Counted from the stretch's first letter, positions 10,584-20,229 are shown. The stretch is 64,000 nt of DNA from Asparagopsis taxiformis (GCA_030407315.1 JALQPE010001893.1:1-64000); one strand, 5' to 3'. Numbers and translations are program-made. Notes: generated from the letters alone by a model not told the origin.

Positions 10584-10695
10584 TTCCGAATAACTTACAC
10601 ATTTACAGTACTTACAGTCATCACAACACATAGATAAACCTCCGCCGACGATCTCGGGGAGGAATAAACGGTCAAGCAACCACGTTTGTTTCACA
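10584..10695 (+). repeat. 3' LTR of element B
   Basis: 112 bp, identical to 1103-1214 except that it begins TTCCGAA instead of TGACGAA. TSD gtacc follows at 10696-10700. Confidence 0.92.
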
Positions 10696-10701
10696 GTACC
10701 C

Positions 10702-10731
10702 GCTGCTTCACCCAGTGGAACCAGTCTTCGA
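10702..10731 (+). promoter_or_regulatory. Conserved leader of secreted-protein gene 1, cut by element B
   Basis: CGCTGCTTCACCC followed by a GGAACCAGTCTTC-like block is shared with the leader of gene 3 (about 24018) and the pseudogene leader (about 26628). In gene 3 it lies about 45 bp after a TATTTAAA box, so it is probably at the 5' UTR start. Element B is inserted immediately upstream. The original TATA region of gene 1 is therefore now 9.6 kb away, on the other side of B. Confidence 0.55.
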
Positions 10732-10764
10732 AAGATCTGGAGAAAGCAAGTAAATCACTGTATC

Positions 10765-11709
10765 ATGGCTCGTTACCTCATGCTATGCAGCATAGCTGCA
10801 CTATTCCTCTGTTCCGTGGTCGCCGTGACCGTGCCTACCAAAATTCTCGATGCAGAGGATCTTCCTGCCACTCAGCGTCAAGTATTTGTCGGCAGGCCAT
10901 GTGGAAGTTGTCCTAGAGTGTGCTACGCGCAGGCTTCCAGAGCTCGTGCAGATTGTCGGCCTATGTCTCCTTGCAGGAGAGGCCAAAACTGCCGAACTCG
11001 CCGCTGTACAAGAGCTAATGGAACTATGGGGTTGTCATGCCGCCGCCCGCCAAGGCCCCCGACTGTTCCCCCTCCGTTGCCGCCGATTGCTGCACCCGCA
11101 CCGCCGCCAATTGTTGCACCTGCACCGCCGCCGGTTGTCGCCCCTCCGGTTGTTGTTGTCCCTCCCGTTGTAGCGCCATCTATCACTCCCTCCCCATCCG
11201 TTACTCCTACTACGAGCCCTAGCTTGACTCCCTCGCCGTCCGTGTCTCCCACCACGTCGGTGACACCGTCTGTTACCCCGACTTCCTCCGTTACTCCCTC
11301 CCCATCCCAGTCATGCGAGTTTACACTTGCAGGTACCATTGGTGTGACTGCGACGTCTGGGAGGTGTACTTGCGGAACCTCAGTGGCTACTGTGATTGTA
11401 CTGGCTCCAGTTAGTAATGAAGGAGGTCCCTTGCCGAACCCAGGAGAAGATGGTGACATGCCTGTCCAAGATATTCAAATGGAGGCAGTTGACTGCTACA
11501 ATGGATGTGTGAATGACTTGTTTGCCTTGAGTTGTGATCCAGGGAGCTTTGCAACATTTGCGGCAGATGGACAGGCGATTGTCAATTCTTGTTGTGAGCG
11601 TTGTAGAAACACTCGTGCTGAGGCTGATGGTGTTCCTGGTCCCGGGGAAGGTGTTTCTGCAGCCACAAATCAATGCAGGCTATCTGCTGCGAGAGATATT
11701 GATCGTTGA
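10765..11709 (+). CDS. Secreted Cys-rich protein with Pro/Ser/Thr stalk (gene 1, 314 aa)
   Basis: I do not recognise a named family; function is unknown. Residues 1 to about 20 (MARYLMLCSIAALFLCSVVA) look like a signal peptide. A basic Cys-rich region follows (GRPCGSCPRVCYAQ, CRPMSPCRRGQNC), then a Pro-rich stretch (PPPIVAPAPPP) and SPSVTPT-type repeats at about 130-185. A C-terminal domain has regularly placed Cys (CEFTL, CTCGTS, CYNGCVNDLFALSC, NSCCERCRNT, NQCRL). The layout suggests an extracellular or wall protein with a glycosylated stalk between two disulfide-rich modules. It is a close paralog of the gene at 15574. Its C-terminal 180 codons and 3' flank are nearly copied there. No intron is visible. 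Confidence 0.8.
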   Translation: MARYLMLCSIAALFLCSVVAVTVPTKILDAEDLPATQRQVFVGRPCGSCPRVCYAQASRARADCRPMSPCRRGQNCRTRRCTRANGTMGLSCRRPPRPPTVPPPLPPIAAPAPPPIVAPAPPPVVAPPVVVVPPVVAPSITPSPSVTPTTSPSLTPSPSVSPTTSVTPSVTPTSSVTPSPSQSCEFTLAGTIGVTATSGRCTCGTSVATVIVLAPVSNEGGPLPNPGEDGDMPVQDIQMEAVDCYNGCVNDLFALSCDPGSFATFAADGQAIVNSCCERCRNTRAEADGVPGPGEGVSAATNQCRLSAARDIDR

Positions 11710-12229
11710 TCACTGAGGTCATTGGTACAGTTAAGCCGTACGGATAGAATGAGACATAAAGCCTGTTTCGTTTAAGTGCTGTTTGTTCATTTGTGGGAGT
11801 CCGCCTAACTTCCTCCTGAAATACTTTTAATTTGTTCCTAGAAGGTTTAGGGCATGACTTCACATAGCTTACAACTGTGTACTCATGTCAATGTGCCGGA
11901 CTGCCGAGACCTTTAGAACTCGCATATATATATGGGTTCAACTGGCTACAGGGGACTGTGCAATGGTAGACCTAGCAAGCCGACGCGCTCTCTCGAGATT
12001 CCCTCAATCACGACCTTCTATCACAGCACGAACCCATGCAGAGTCTGCAGTGCGATGGATACTACCTGTTGATGCAGAGGTTCCTCCCAGATGCAAGGAT
12101 AAATTGATCCCGTACTGATATCTTGAATATTAAATCGTATTCCTTTCAGTGCTTAATGTCTGTGTTCACGGATTTTGATCGACCTCCTCGTGATACACTT
12201 CCCGTAGTCTTGCAGCTTTTTTCCTTTCT
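11710..12229 (+). other. Duplicated 3' flank of gene 1
   Basis: This stretch aligns by eye with 16414-16760 downstream of gene 2. Shared blocks include GAATGAGACATAAAGCCTGT, GGAGTCCGCC, GTTTAGGGCA, TGCCGAGAC and a CGACCTTCTATCA-like block. The duplication that made genes 1 and 2 therefore included about 350 bp of 3' flank. The 77-aa ORF at 11885 is not supported by homology. Confidence 0.6.
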
Positions 12230-12487
12230 ATTATGTTTGATTGTGCACCTATGCCACTGTTGAGGAAAGACGAAAGCTCTGAAAATGCTGATGAACAGGA
12301 GCAAATGCAAGCGAGGAGTTTGCTTGCACGAAAATTTTGGTGGGGGGTTTTTTCATACGGAAAGTTATGCTACCTTCAAAACCGATGGTCCTGCGATTGT
12401 GAGCGGCTGCTCTACTCGCTCTAGCAGCATTGACACGGTTGTGATGTGTGTATTTCCGCTGCAACTAGTCAATGCCGGCTTGTAGTT
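12230..12487 (+). pseudogene. Fragment of the secreted-protein C-terminal domain
   Basis: A reading starting near 12345 gives SYATFKTDGPAIVSGCSTRSS, which aligns with SFATFAADGQAIVNSCCERCR of genes 1 and 2. The end, VNAGL then stop, matches the NQCRL end of the family. Upstream, EQEQMQARS is a weak match to VQDIQMEAV. There is no start, signal peptide or stalk, so this is a decayed duplicate. Confidence 0.55.
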
Positions 12488-13325
12488 TAGACTGTAGACA
12501 TTCGAGCACTTCACGAATTATGGAAATTTCAACGTGCAACCTAGCTGAAAATCAAACTGACACTGACGTGAAGCTGAAATGTTCAGTAACAGAAGCGATG
12601 AAATAATTAAGACACTAGACAATTTAGTCCGTTCCTAGATTAATGGCACACAATAGCCATGAGCCTGAGAGGTACACACAACAGATGTGAACAGCTAGGT
12701 CATAGAATAGTATTTAAGATAAACATTGCTAAGGGCTGCAGAAGAGGGAGCACCTGAGATCAGAGGTCATCCTCACATCATCCGACATCATTAGGTAGAT
12801 CAAAAGCTCTTGGCGCCTGAAGCGAGTAACAACTTTCCGGACAAACAAGGCAATAACTTTCATCCATTACACCTACTGTTAATAACCTGTCTACTTTTGG
12901 CTAACAGTAGGGCAATAGTAAACTGCCGCTAGTGTGCTGGCTCCTTTTGTTTATTTCCCCTGCCAGTCGGATTATATGTACATCATGACCTCCTTTCTAA
13001 TCCGGATTCTTGTACCACATCAGTAGAAATTCCACTAGTGACGATGCCGCTCATCCTTTCTCTCTAAAGGTTCGATGTATCGATATCGCAGTGATTCAAT
13101 CACAAGACTCCCGGAACGTTCACTTCTGTACTGTAATCAGTGCGTACCACTATTAATCAGTAATAATGGTAGCCGGGGAAAGTGCACAATATATTGCAGA
13201 CGGTGATACGTACTGTCTTCGCGTGCGTGCACCACTACTACCATCTGGGATCACTGCTGCTGCGTGCCATTAAGCCCAAGTAGTAACTGGCTGTTATGAA
13301 GAACCAGCCTACAAGAATGATTTTC
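12488..13325 (-). repeat. Copy 1 of an inverted duplication (partner 25965-26435)
   Basis: The reverse complement of 12495-12830 aligns along its length with 26110-26430. For example GAAGTGCTCGAATGTCTACA matches GAAGTGCTCGGATGTCTATA, and GATCTACCTAATGATGTC matches a block at about 26140. The reverse complement of 13230-13320 matches 25970-26065. This copy has about 350 extra bases at about 12850-13210. No ORF was recognised. Confidence 0.6.
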
Positions 13326-15487
13326 CCCGCATGCTAAGCGTTTCCAAAGTCGATGTTTGAGCCTCATAGATGTGAGAGGCTAAGGATAGCAAAATAGTAC
13401 TGATCATGAGGAAAGAAGCTTAGGAGGCCGTGATGTTACTATCATCCTGAATTGCATATTTCAGGAGAAGAACGGGTCTCAGAAATCTCTATAGGAGACC
13501 TAAACGATAGTCACACGCCAAAATGTGTGAAGATGGGTATGAGGTTTTGAGGATTTCCAGTGAGTACGAAACGGAAATATTCATGCTTTCTTGACCGCTC
13601 CCCTCAAATTTCTACTCCTCACTTCGTGGCGGACAACAGAATACCGATTAGACCACATGTCTGGCGTGACTTAGGTGACTATACGAGGATTCTGGATAAC
13701 AGTCGTGGTACATGCCGTGAGCTATTCGTCAATCGGGACACATTTGTCTCAGTTTTGACATTAGGTGCTTTGTCATCCGACCAGGACTTCTGATTGGCCC
13801 TGTGGAAACTTATCCAAATTGGGCCATGAAAATGCACTGTCGGCGATTCGTGACGTGCCATTGCGCATGCCATGCATTGCATACAATGCAAAAACGTGTG
13901 CAATGTCCCGGTAAATTATCCGGAAAAAGTCATCGAGTGCGCACTGTAGTTGAGTGTGTGGAGTAGTGAACTGACAGCTGATCATAGAATGCACGATTTG
14001 AGTTCGTGGCCCTGTTAATTGTCCGCCAAAGGTTTTGAATAGGACCATGGAATGCAACTCTGTGAGCAATGACTTGCTGGATGGGTTTGCATGGGCCAGA
14101 TGACATGTGGCGAAATCGATTTCTACGTTTTCCGGCACGCGTAGAGTACCTTCACGGAGATCCGTCGTTTACGAGCGGCCATGGAATTGAGGACAATAGC
14201 CCTCCCGTATTTCCTGTATCTGACGAAATTGGTCACAGCAGTTCTACGCGTGCTGCATTCGCAAAGAAAGACGCCTTTCAGGGGGATACTTCTGGAATAC
14301 GGGTGGGAAGATCTTCGTGACAAGCCTCCAAACTGTCGTATTGAGATAGATTCCCTTGCCGTTGCTAGACTACTCCCTACGGACCTACGAGTACCCGGTA
14401 AACTGGTTTCTGGTGTGATGCAACGCACTCGCCGTCATGTGATGATATAGCTTTTCACCCTAACAAACTGTTTACAACGAGTATACCGAATCATAACGAA
14501 GTATCACGCTCGAAAATAGTACGGAACTGTAGCCACCATTGAAATTGTGGGCCGCATAGGTACATGGAACCACATGTACCCTTTACAGCTCCCTTGCATG
14601 ATGTCAGTTTCTACTATCGGTTATACCGTTCAGGAATTTTGTTTTCCTGGAATGTTCGTATGATATATGTACTGGTGCAACATGCTCGCGCAGCAATCCC
14701 TGACCACAAACATAGTGGATTGGTTTGTGTGAAATCACGCTCAGAAAGGATTTGAAAGGATGGAACCGAAACATGACCGTTACAGGATGTTCTCTGATAA
14801 AATTGAAGGGGAAAACTACTCTGATTTGCTGCACAGCTCCACGTGTGCGTTGTTGTTCTTGAAGCGGTAAGAGAAAAACAGCAACATCAACTCGAGTTGT
14901 GGCCAACGGCGGATGCCGCCGACATATTGTCAAATGGTTTCTGTCGCCTCTGTAAACATGAAACAACGCCAAGTTTGCCAAATGAACCAGGAACAGACAC
15001 TTACATTGCAGCTGACGTATGTCAATTTAAAATGACTTGTCTCACTGTCATTCAAGAACTTTGTCCGCTTCATGTGAACGGTATAGAAAGAAAAGCTTCG
15101 TGATGTGTCTCTCAGAGACATTCAAATATTAACAGAGGAGGGAGAACAATTCCTCAGAAGCTCCACTTCTACTACACGTACTCTACATATCACACAGACC
15201 TGCACCGTATCCATAGATTGCTGCTTAACATGCTATCACTGTATCGAAGGCTCCTCACATTGAGTGTTGTTCAGATACGTATGAGGCTTCCAGAAAGGGG
15301 AGCGATTCATTAATGCAAACCACTCCGTTTGAGTGTCTTTTCAAATATTCCCAAGCTCTTTCGCAACGTCGATCGGGTCAACACCAGCCCCTATTCATTT
15401 TTCTCTCATCCGCACACGGTCGAATATACAGATCAGCCAGCAAGGAATATTATGGCCCCATCGATCTACAAAGAGTTCACTCATGTC
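13326..15487. other. Intergenic region with old repeats, no recognisable gene
   Basis: It holds a dispersed repeat at about 13790-14130 (partner 20860-21180). Several small ORFs lie between 14069 and 15103, none with a domain I can name. A short stretch with NGFCRLCKHETT at about 14935-15080 weakly resembles a stretch near 22130-22230. I see no RNA gene here. Confidence 0.4.
13790..14130 (+). repeat. Dispersed repeat copy (partner 20860-21180)
   Basis: The two copies share GATTCGTGACRT, AATGTCCC, TAAATTATCYGGAAAAAGTC, a GTAGTT block and GATCATAGAATG in the same order and spacing. On the minus strand both read DFFRIIYRDI or DFFQIIYRDI, suggesting descent from one element. No terminal repeats could be fixed. 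Confidence 0.5.
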
Positions 15488-15494
15488 TATTTAA
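15488..15494 (+). promoter_or_regulatory. TATA-like box of gene 2
   Basis: TATTTAA lies 80 bp upstream of ATG 15574, matching the TATTTAAA box upstream of gene 3. This spacing supports ATG 15574 over the upstream in-frame ATG at 15313, which would precede the box. Confidence 0.5.
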
Positions 15495-15573
15495 TCCTCC
15501 AGCAGCAGCATCGTGGTACCCAACGCCACTCTGCATCCTCCGCATCACAGGAGAAGCTCTTTTCAGCTCCAAA

Positions 15574-16413
15574 ATGGTTTCCCGCGCCGTCGCTTTCCTC
15601 CTTGTGCTGTTTATTGCAGCAGTAATCCCTCGTGGATCCTCCGGTGCAAATCTTCCCGATACGTCTCAGCGCCAGGGTATCAATTTTGCGCTGATATGCA
15701 CGGGTTTTTGCTTCAGAATTCGGTCTAGGGCAAGGAGGCAATGTGCTCGAACTCGCCGTTTGAGAGGCATGTGTACTGTGGACCCATGCGTACGTCCGGA
15801 CGGCAGACGTGGATCCCGATGCACGTTTATCCCACCACCTCCACCTGTCGTTATCGTGGCTCCTACTGCGACGGCATCTGTGACTCCTTCCCCATCATCA
15901 ACCCCCAGCATGAGCCCTAGCTTGACACCTTCACCATCCGTGTCTGCTACTACGACTGTGACACCATCTGTTACCCCGACACCCTCAGTTACTCCCTCCC
16001 AATCCCAGTCGTGCGAGTTTACACTCGCAGGTACCATTGGTGTGACAGCGACATCTGGAAGGTGTACTTGTGGCACCTCGGTGGCTACTGTGACCGTATT
16101 GGCTCCAGTTAGTAATGAAGGAACAGCCCTGCCAAACTCACAAGGCGAAAGTGAACAGGGAGTACTTGACATTCAAATGGAGGCTGTAACTTGTTATAAT
16201 GGATGTGTGAATGACTTGTTTGCCTTGAGTTGTGATCCAGGGAGCTTTGCAACATTTGCGGCTGATGGACAGGCGATCGTCAATTCGTGTTGTGAACGAT
16301 GCAGAAACACCCGTGAAATAGATGAAACAAATGACGTTCCTGGTCCCGGAGAGGGCGTTTCAATTGCCACAAATCAATGCAGGCTATCGACAGCCACGGA
16401 TGGTAGTGCTTGA
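15574..16413 (+). CDS. Secreted Cys-rich protein with Pro/Ser/Thr stalk (gene 2, 279 aa)
   Basis: Paralog of gene 1; function is unknown. ATG 15574 is chosen because it opens a signal peptide (MVSRAVAFLLVLFIAAVIPR) and lies 80 bp after a TATA-like box. The N-terminal Cys region is shorter and divergent (ICTGFCFRIRSRARRQC). A short proline run and SPSVTPT-type repeats (about 110-155) follow. The C-terminal domain is nearly identical to that of gene 1 from CEFTLAGTIGVTATSG to the end, with an acidic insert difference near NSQGESEQ. The contrast between a conserved C-terminal domain and a fast-changing N-terminal region is notable. An AATAAA lies at about 16544. No intron is visible. Confidence 0.78.
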   Translation: MVSRAVAFLLVLFIAAVIPRGSSGANLPDTSQRQGINFALICTGFCFRIRSRARRQCARTRRLRGMCTVDPCVRPDGRRGSRCTFIPPPPPVVIVAPTATASVTPSPSSTPSMSPSLTPSPSVSATTTVTPSVTPTPSVTPSQSQSCEFTLAGTIGVTATSGRCTCGTSVATVTVLAPVSNEGTALPNSQGESEQGVLDIQMEAVTCYNGCVNDLFALSCDPGSFATFAADGQAIVNSCCERCRNTREIDETNDVPGPGEGVSIATNQCRLSTATDGSA

Positions 16414-16859
16414 TTACAGACCATTGGCATAGTAATACAGTACGGAAAGAATGAGACATAAAGCCTGTTTCTTTCAAGTAGACCTGTTTGTTCATGTGGA
16501 GGAGTCCGCCCCAAATTCCACCTGAAATACTTCTGTTTTGTTCCAATAAAGTTTAGGGCACCACTTTACATAGCTTACAAATATGTATCTATGTTATCGT
16601 GCCGGATTGCCGAGACTTTAGGAACTCACGGGTGCTTTGGTTCAAACAGCCATAGAGGACTGTTCAGTATTAGACTTAGCCTACCGACACTCCCTGTCGT
16701 GTTCCCCTCGCCCATGACCTTCCATCATAGCTGATCCGCTTTCTCTCCCAGTACCCTCTAGACGCCTGCTATCGCTTGTCAATTTATGATTGTTCCGGCT
16801 TCAAAACCGCTTAACGTAACCCCTACTGTGGTTTTTTGTAAGGCTCCGTCTCCTTCCCC

Positions 16860-17195
16860 GTTCCCTACCTACTTTGTGGGTGAAACCGCCAGCAAGTGTA
16901 ACAACCTCGGCCACTCCCTTTCAATCGCAAATTCGTAATATAGTGATTAAGTACTACAAATTGCCGGATTACAGCAATAAAGGAACCTCTCTTCCACATC
17001 TAGTGCTACCGCGTCTGTTTTTGGTGCTGTTGGTGAAAAGAGAACCATGTTTCCGCCAGCTGATTTCGCCAGCAAGGGAGCAGTAGAAACAGAAGCGACG
17101 AAGTTTCTGAACGAACTGTATGTTTTGAGCAGCGATCTGGCCGGTAATGAAATTGTTGTAGCTTATGGGAAGTCTTTCAATTCGTGTCGTACATG
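16860..17195 (+). pseudogene. Decayed paralog fragment interrupted by element D
   Basis: Shifting frames show stalk-like PPASVTTSATPFQSQ at about 16880. YSNKGTSLP (about 16970) is comparable to VSNEGTALP of gene 2, and NELYVLSSDLAG with KSFNSCRT (17115-17190) is comparable to NDLFALSCDPG and AIVNSCCERC. The order matches the C-terminal domain of genes 1 and 2, but frameshifts and lost Cys show it is dead. Element D landed at its 3' end. Confidence 0.55.
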
Positions 17196-17607
17196 TATGG
17201 AAATCAATCAGTTAGTATCGGACTGCTATGCTCACGCCTTACCGGCTAGGTGGCTGTTTTAAGTGATCTCGACAACTATGCTCGGGCCAGTGTTGCCCAT
17301 ATCGTAGGTTGCACAATTAGACTGAATCACGTTGTTGGGTGGTCTAGTCACCTATGATTCTTGCGGCCTTCCGTTCGTCGGCTAAGTATATAAGCCCTCG
17401 CCTCTGCTCACATCATGATAGGATAGACAAGCACAAGTTTTCTCAGCTCTTTGTTCTCCAGATCATTGTTCTGCCATTCTACGGACTACTACTGTATACA
17501 CCTCTTGAATACATGTTCTTTGTTCTCTACTCGAAGTTCTTTTGCTCTACGCTCTACGATTCACTCTGTGGATTCTACCGTCACCCACAGAATCCCAACT
17601 TTTCATA
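17196..17607 (+). repeat. 5' LTR of element D
   Basis: 412 bp, TATGGAAATC to TTTTCATA. It contains TATATAAG at 17387-17394, a likely core promoter. It is identical to 20256-20667. Confidence 0.94.
17387..17394 (+). promoter_or_regulatory. TATA box in the element D LTR
   Basis: TATATAAG lies within the LTR. A start about 30 bp downstream would leave roughly 190 nt of LTR leader before the primer-binding site. Confidence 0.55.
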
Positions 17608-17620
17608 GTTATGGGCCCAG
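17608..17620 (+). promoter_or_regulatory. Primer-binding site, element D
   Basis: GTTATGGGCCCAG is an exact complement of the initiator tRNA-Met anticodon arm. It also contains the likely start codon of the ORF (ATG 17611). Confidence 0.82.
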
Positions 17621-20229
17621 ATTCGGCCAATGCTCTACCGTCTCGACCAAGATTTTCGTGGGATCCTCGCAATGCTCCTTGGACTGATGGTGTCGGTGAC
17701 CAAGAAGCCTATGCCAATGCTGTCAAACGTTGGTGTGCCTTTCATGATTCTCTACCAGACTCGAATGGCAACAAAATTATGAAGGCTTCTCGTGGTATGA
17801 TTTTACAGTCACAGCTCTATGGAAGGGCTAAGATAAGAGGCGATGCTCTTGATGATTCCATTCTCTGCTCTGATGAAGGAGTTAATGCAATTATTGATGC
17901 TGTGTACAAAATGGATGCTCTCTCAGTTGGCAATGCCGCTTTTTCAGATTATGTCAAGTTGCTCAGCATTCGCAGAAGCCCTAATGAGACATATGCTAAC
18001 TACGAAGATCGCTTTAGTGCTGCTCTCACAAAACTGAATTCCAATGGAACTGCTGTCTCAATCCCAGCAACATTGGCGGCTTGGTCTCTGATCCACAATG
18101 CCAATATCGATCCTTCCCAACACCTAGGTGTCATGACAGCTGCTGTTAGTTCAGCTGATTCCTCCGCTCTTACTCGTACCTCTGGTAAGAATGCGTTTCT
18201 CAACGCTATTAAGTATGAGTCTGTTGCAGCTGTTGTTCGTCAGTGTGACAACCACATGTCAGGAACAACACCTAAGTCGCTTTCAGGCATGTTGGCAAGA
18301 ACAAATGATGATCCTTCTAGACGTCGGAAAAATCGTAAGAAGAAGCTCTCTCCTTCGGAGCTTGCTGATTTAAAGGCAAAATCTATGTGCAACGCTTGTG
18401 GGAAGTTTGGACATTGGGCGTCCGAACACAATACAGATGGTTCTCTTCCGCCCACTGTCAAGTCAACAGATCTACCGGCAGGCCATAATGCAAAATCAGG
18501 ACATGGATCTGAGAAAAAGACTATCAAGTTCAACATGTCCAATCTAGCTCTTAATGATTCTAGGGACGAAGAAATTGATACGACAGATTTATCGCATGGA
18601 GCTCTTCTCGACGACGGAGCACCATATTCTGCTATTGGATATCGTGAACTTCAAATACTTACTTCAAATACCATTCAAGAGTGGCATGGGAGACTAGATC
18701 CTATTCCTTCCAGTCTTGAAGGCTATTCTCAATGGCAGTATGGTTCTGGCCAGCACAGTAGTTCGAAGAGCACTATACTTGGTTCTATTGTTCTATGCGT
18801 TCAGTCAGACGGTGGTTCACATGTAATGATTCGCCACCTTGTTTTAGAAGGCTCCTCGCAATGGATTGTTGGTCGCAATATGACACGCAGGTCCGACATT
18901 CTACATGATGGTCAAAACTGTATCAGATTCACAGCGCAAGATGGTACATATGAATTTGTTTCTCTGATCGATCACGACATGCACTCTTACATTCCGAGAT
19001 CTGCTTTTCTGTGTATTTTTAACCCCGAGTCTTTGCTCAGAGACTCACCGCCTGTGGTTCTCAGTTCTATGCTTGCTAAACCAATTGAAGAGTGCTCATG
19101 GCAGGCAATGAAGCACACAATCGACAAGGTTCATAGACACGTCTGCGGCCACTCCCCTTACTCAGACATCAAGTTGTTGCTCGTTCGCAACAATTTTTGG
19201 AACGATGTAGTAGAACGGCACCTCAAACAGATTGTTGATGACATTCTAGCTACTGGCGAGAAAGATGCAGTTGAAAGGGTTCTCACCGATTTTAATGATC
19301 GCTTCAAGTTTGGTACTGTGATTCATGGTCCCGGCATATTGAGATTCTTTGGTTTTAACATTGTTCAGAACGATGATTTCACGTGTGCTATTAATGCGGA
19401 TGACAAGCTCCACAACATTGAACCTGCGCCACTAACGCGCATCCGCCGCAAAGCAGTCACAGACTCTATGAATCAAATCGAACGACACACTTTTTGCTCA
19501 ATCAACAGCTCTCTCGGTTGGCTCGGCACCACTGTATCGCCTTTTTGTTCGTCCGTTTCCAGTCGGCTCCAGCAACGTCTACCCGATTTGCTTGTTTCTG
19601 ATCTGATTAAGCAAAGGTCAAATCTGAAGGAACTGCAGCGACTCGGTTCAACTATCACATTTGGAAGGCCAAGCGATGGAAAAGAATACTCGATCTCGGT
19701 TCTTGTCTTTGCAGATGCAGGTAAACCCTCAGAAAGCGTGCAGCTTTCGACATTGTGTGGAGTGCTTATTGGTTCTGTTCAAGAAGGTTCATTCTACCAC
19801 ACGGTCTCATGGTCCTCGCACAAATCTAAACGACCAGTTCGCTCTATTGCAGCAGGTGAGATATTAGCTGCGGGTGAGGCTATTGATGAAGGTATCATGC
19901 TGAAGCGCACTTTTTCGTTATTACTGGATCTATCCGTTGAGCTCATTGTTATCCTCGACTCTAAGGACTTATATACCTCTCTCTCCACTCAGCGGCAATC
20001 TATTGATCGATCTGTTCGTGCTGATGTTAATTACATTCGTTACCAATTTGAGGTTGGCAATGCTAACCGAATTTGTTGGGTTCCTGGACGTCTCAACTTA
20101 GCTGATCCAGGCACCAAACCCGATAGTCCGCTCACCCAAGCTTTGCAACTATTACTTTACTCTGGAAAGCTTCCATTTGGATTTCCCGAACTAGAAGCCT
20201 CAAGTTCTCAGTATAAGCCTCTGGGGTGA
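17611..20229 (+). CDS. Gag-protease-RNase H protein of element D (872 aa)
   Basis: One uninterrupted frame. ATG 17611 is the first after the LTR; an in-frame ATG at 17542 inside the LTR would add 23 residues. The N-terminal half is a Gag. It has a knuckle CNACGKFGHWASEH (C260, last ligand His instead of Cys) and a protease-like LLDDGAPYSAIG (D334-D335-G336, where copia has D-S/T-G). No integrase D-D-E triad and no x-x-D-D box occur. A segment with LRFFGFNIVQNDDF and INADDKL resembles the C-terminal end of a copia RT. RNase H follows: VLVFADAG (D702), SIAAGEILAAGEA, ILDSKDL and WVPGRLNLADPGTKPDS. RNase H is closest in style to elements H and I. The frame is fully open, which implies selection or extreme youth. 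Confidence 0.85.
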   Translation: MGPDSANALPSRPRFSWDPRNAPWTDGVGDQEAYANAVKRWCAFHDSLPDSNGNKIMKASRGMILQSQLYGRAKIRGDALDDSILCSDEGVNAIIDAVYKMDALSVGNAAFSDYVKLLSIRRSPNETYANYEDRFSAALTKLNSNGTAVSIPATLAAWSLIHNANIDPSQHLGVMTAAVSSADSSALTRTSGKNAFLNAIKYESVAAVVRQCDNHMSGTTPKSLSGMLARTNDDPSRRRKNRKKKLSPSELADLKAKSMCNACGKFGHWASEHNTDGSLPPTVKSTDLPAGHNAKSGHGSEKKTIKFNMSNLALNDSRDEEIDTTDLSHGALLDDGAPYSAIGYRELQILTSNTIQEWHGRLDPIPSSLEGYSQWQYGSGQHSSSKSTILGSIVLCVQSDGGSHVMIRHLVLEGSSQWIVGRNMTRRSDILHDGQNCIRFTAQDGTYEFVSLIDHDMHSYIPRSAFLCIFNPESLLRDSPPVVLSSMLAKPIEECSWQAMKHTIDKVHRHVCGHSPYSDIKLLLVRNNFWNDVVERHLKQIVDDILATGEKDAVERVLTDFNDRFKFGTVIHGPGILRFFGFNIVQNDDFTCAINADDKLHNIEPAPLTRIRRKAVTDSMNQIERHTFCSINSSLGWLGTTVSPFCSSVSSRLQQRLPDLLVSDLIKQRSNLKELQRLGSTITFGRPSDGKEYSISVLVFADAGKPSESVQLSTLCGVLIGSVQEGSFYHTVSWSSHKSKRPVRSIAAGEILAAGEAIDEGIMLKRTFSLLLDLSVELIVILDSKDLYTSLSTQRQSIDRSVRADVNYIRYQFEVGNANRICWVPGRLNLADPGTKPDSPLTQALQLLLYSGKLPFGFPELEASSSQYKPLG

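Larger units (their letters stand above)
1103..10695 (+). mobile_element. Element B: short-LTR copia retrotransposon, host of nested element C
   Basis: B is bounded by 112-bp LTRs (1103-1214 and 10584-10695) and a perfect 5-bp TSD, gtacc, at 1098-1102 and 10696-10700. The primer-binding site follows the 5' LTR at 1215. Element C (5770-10493) is inserted in the last codons of pol with TSD aaggt, leaving the final pol codons and stop at 10499-10541. The LTRs match except at nucleotides 2 and 3 of the 3' copy. B landed in the leader of the secreted-protein gene that begins at 10765. Confidence 0.95.

Noticed and set aside
10923..11459. 178-aa minus-strand ORF opposite gene 1
   Set aside because: It is the complement of the SPSVTPT stalk. 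Such repeats leave the opposite strand open; the same happens opposite genes 2, 3 and 4.
11885..12118. 77-aa ORF downstream of gene 1
   Set aside because: It lies in the duplicated 3' flank and is not preserved as a frame in the copy after gene 2.
17354..17608. 84-aa ORF, duplicated at 20414
   Set aside because: It lies in the element D LTRs; duplication is due to the LTR, not a gene family.
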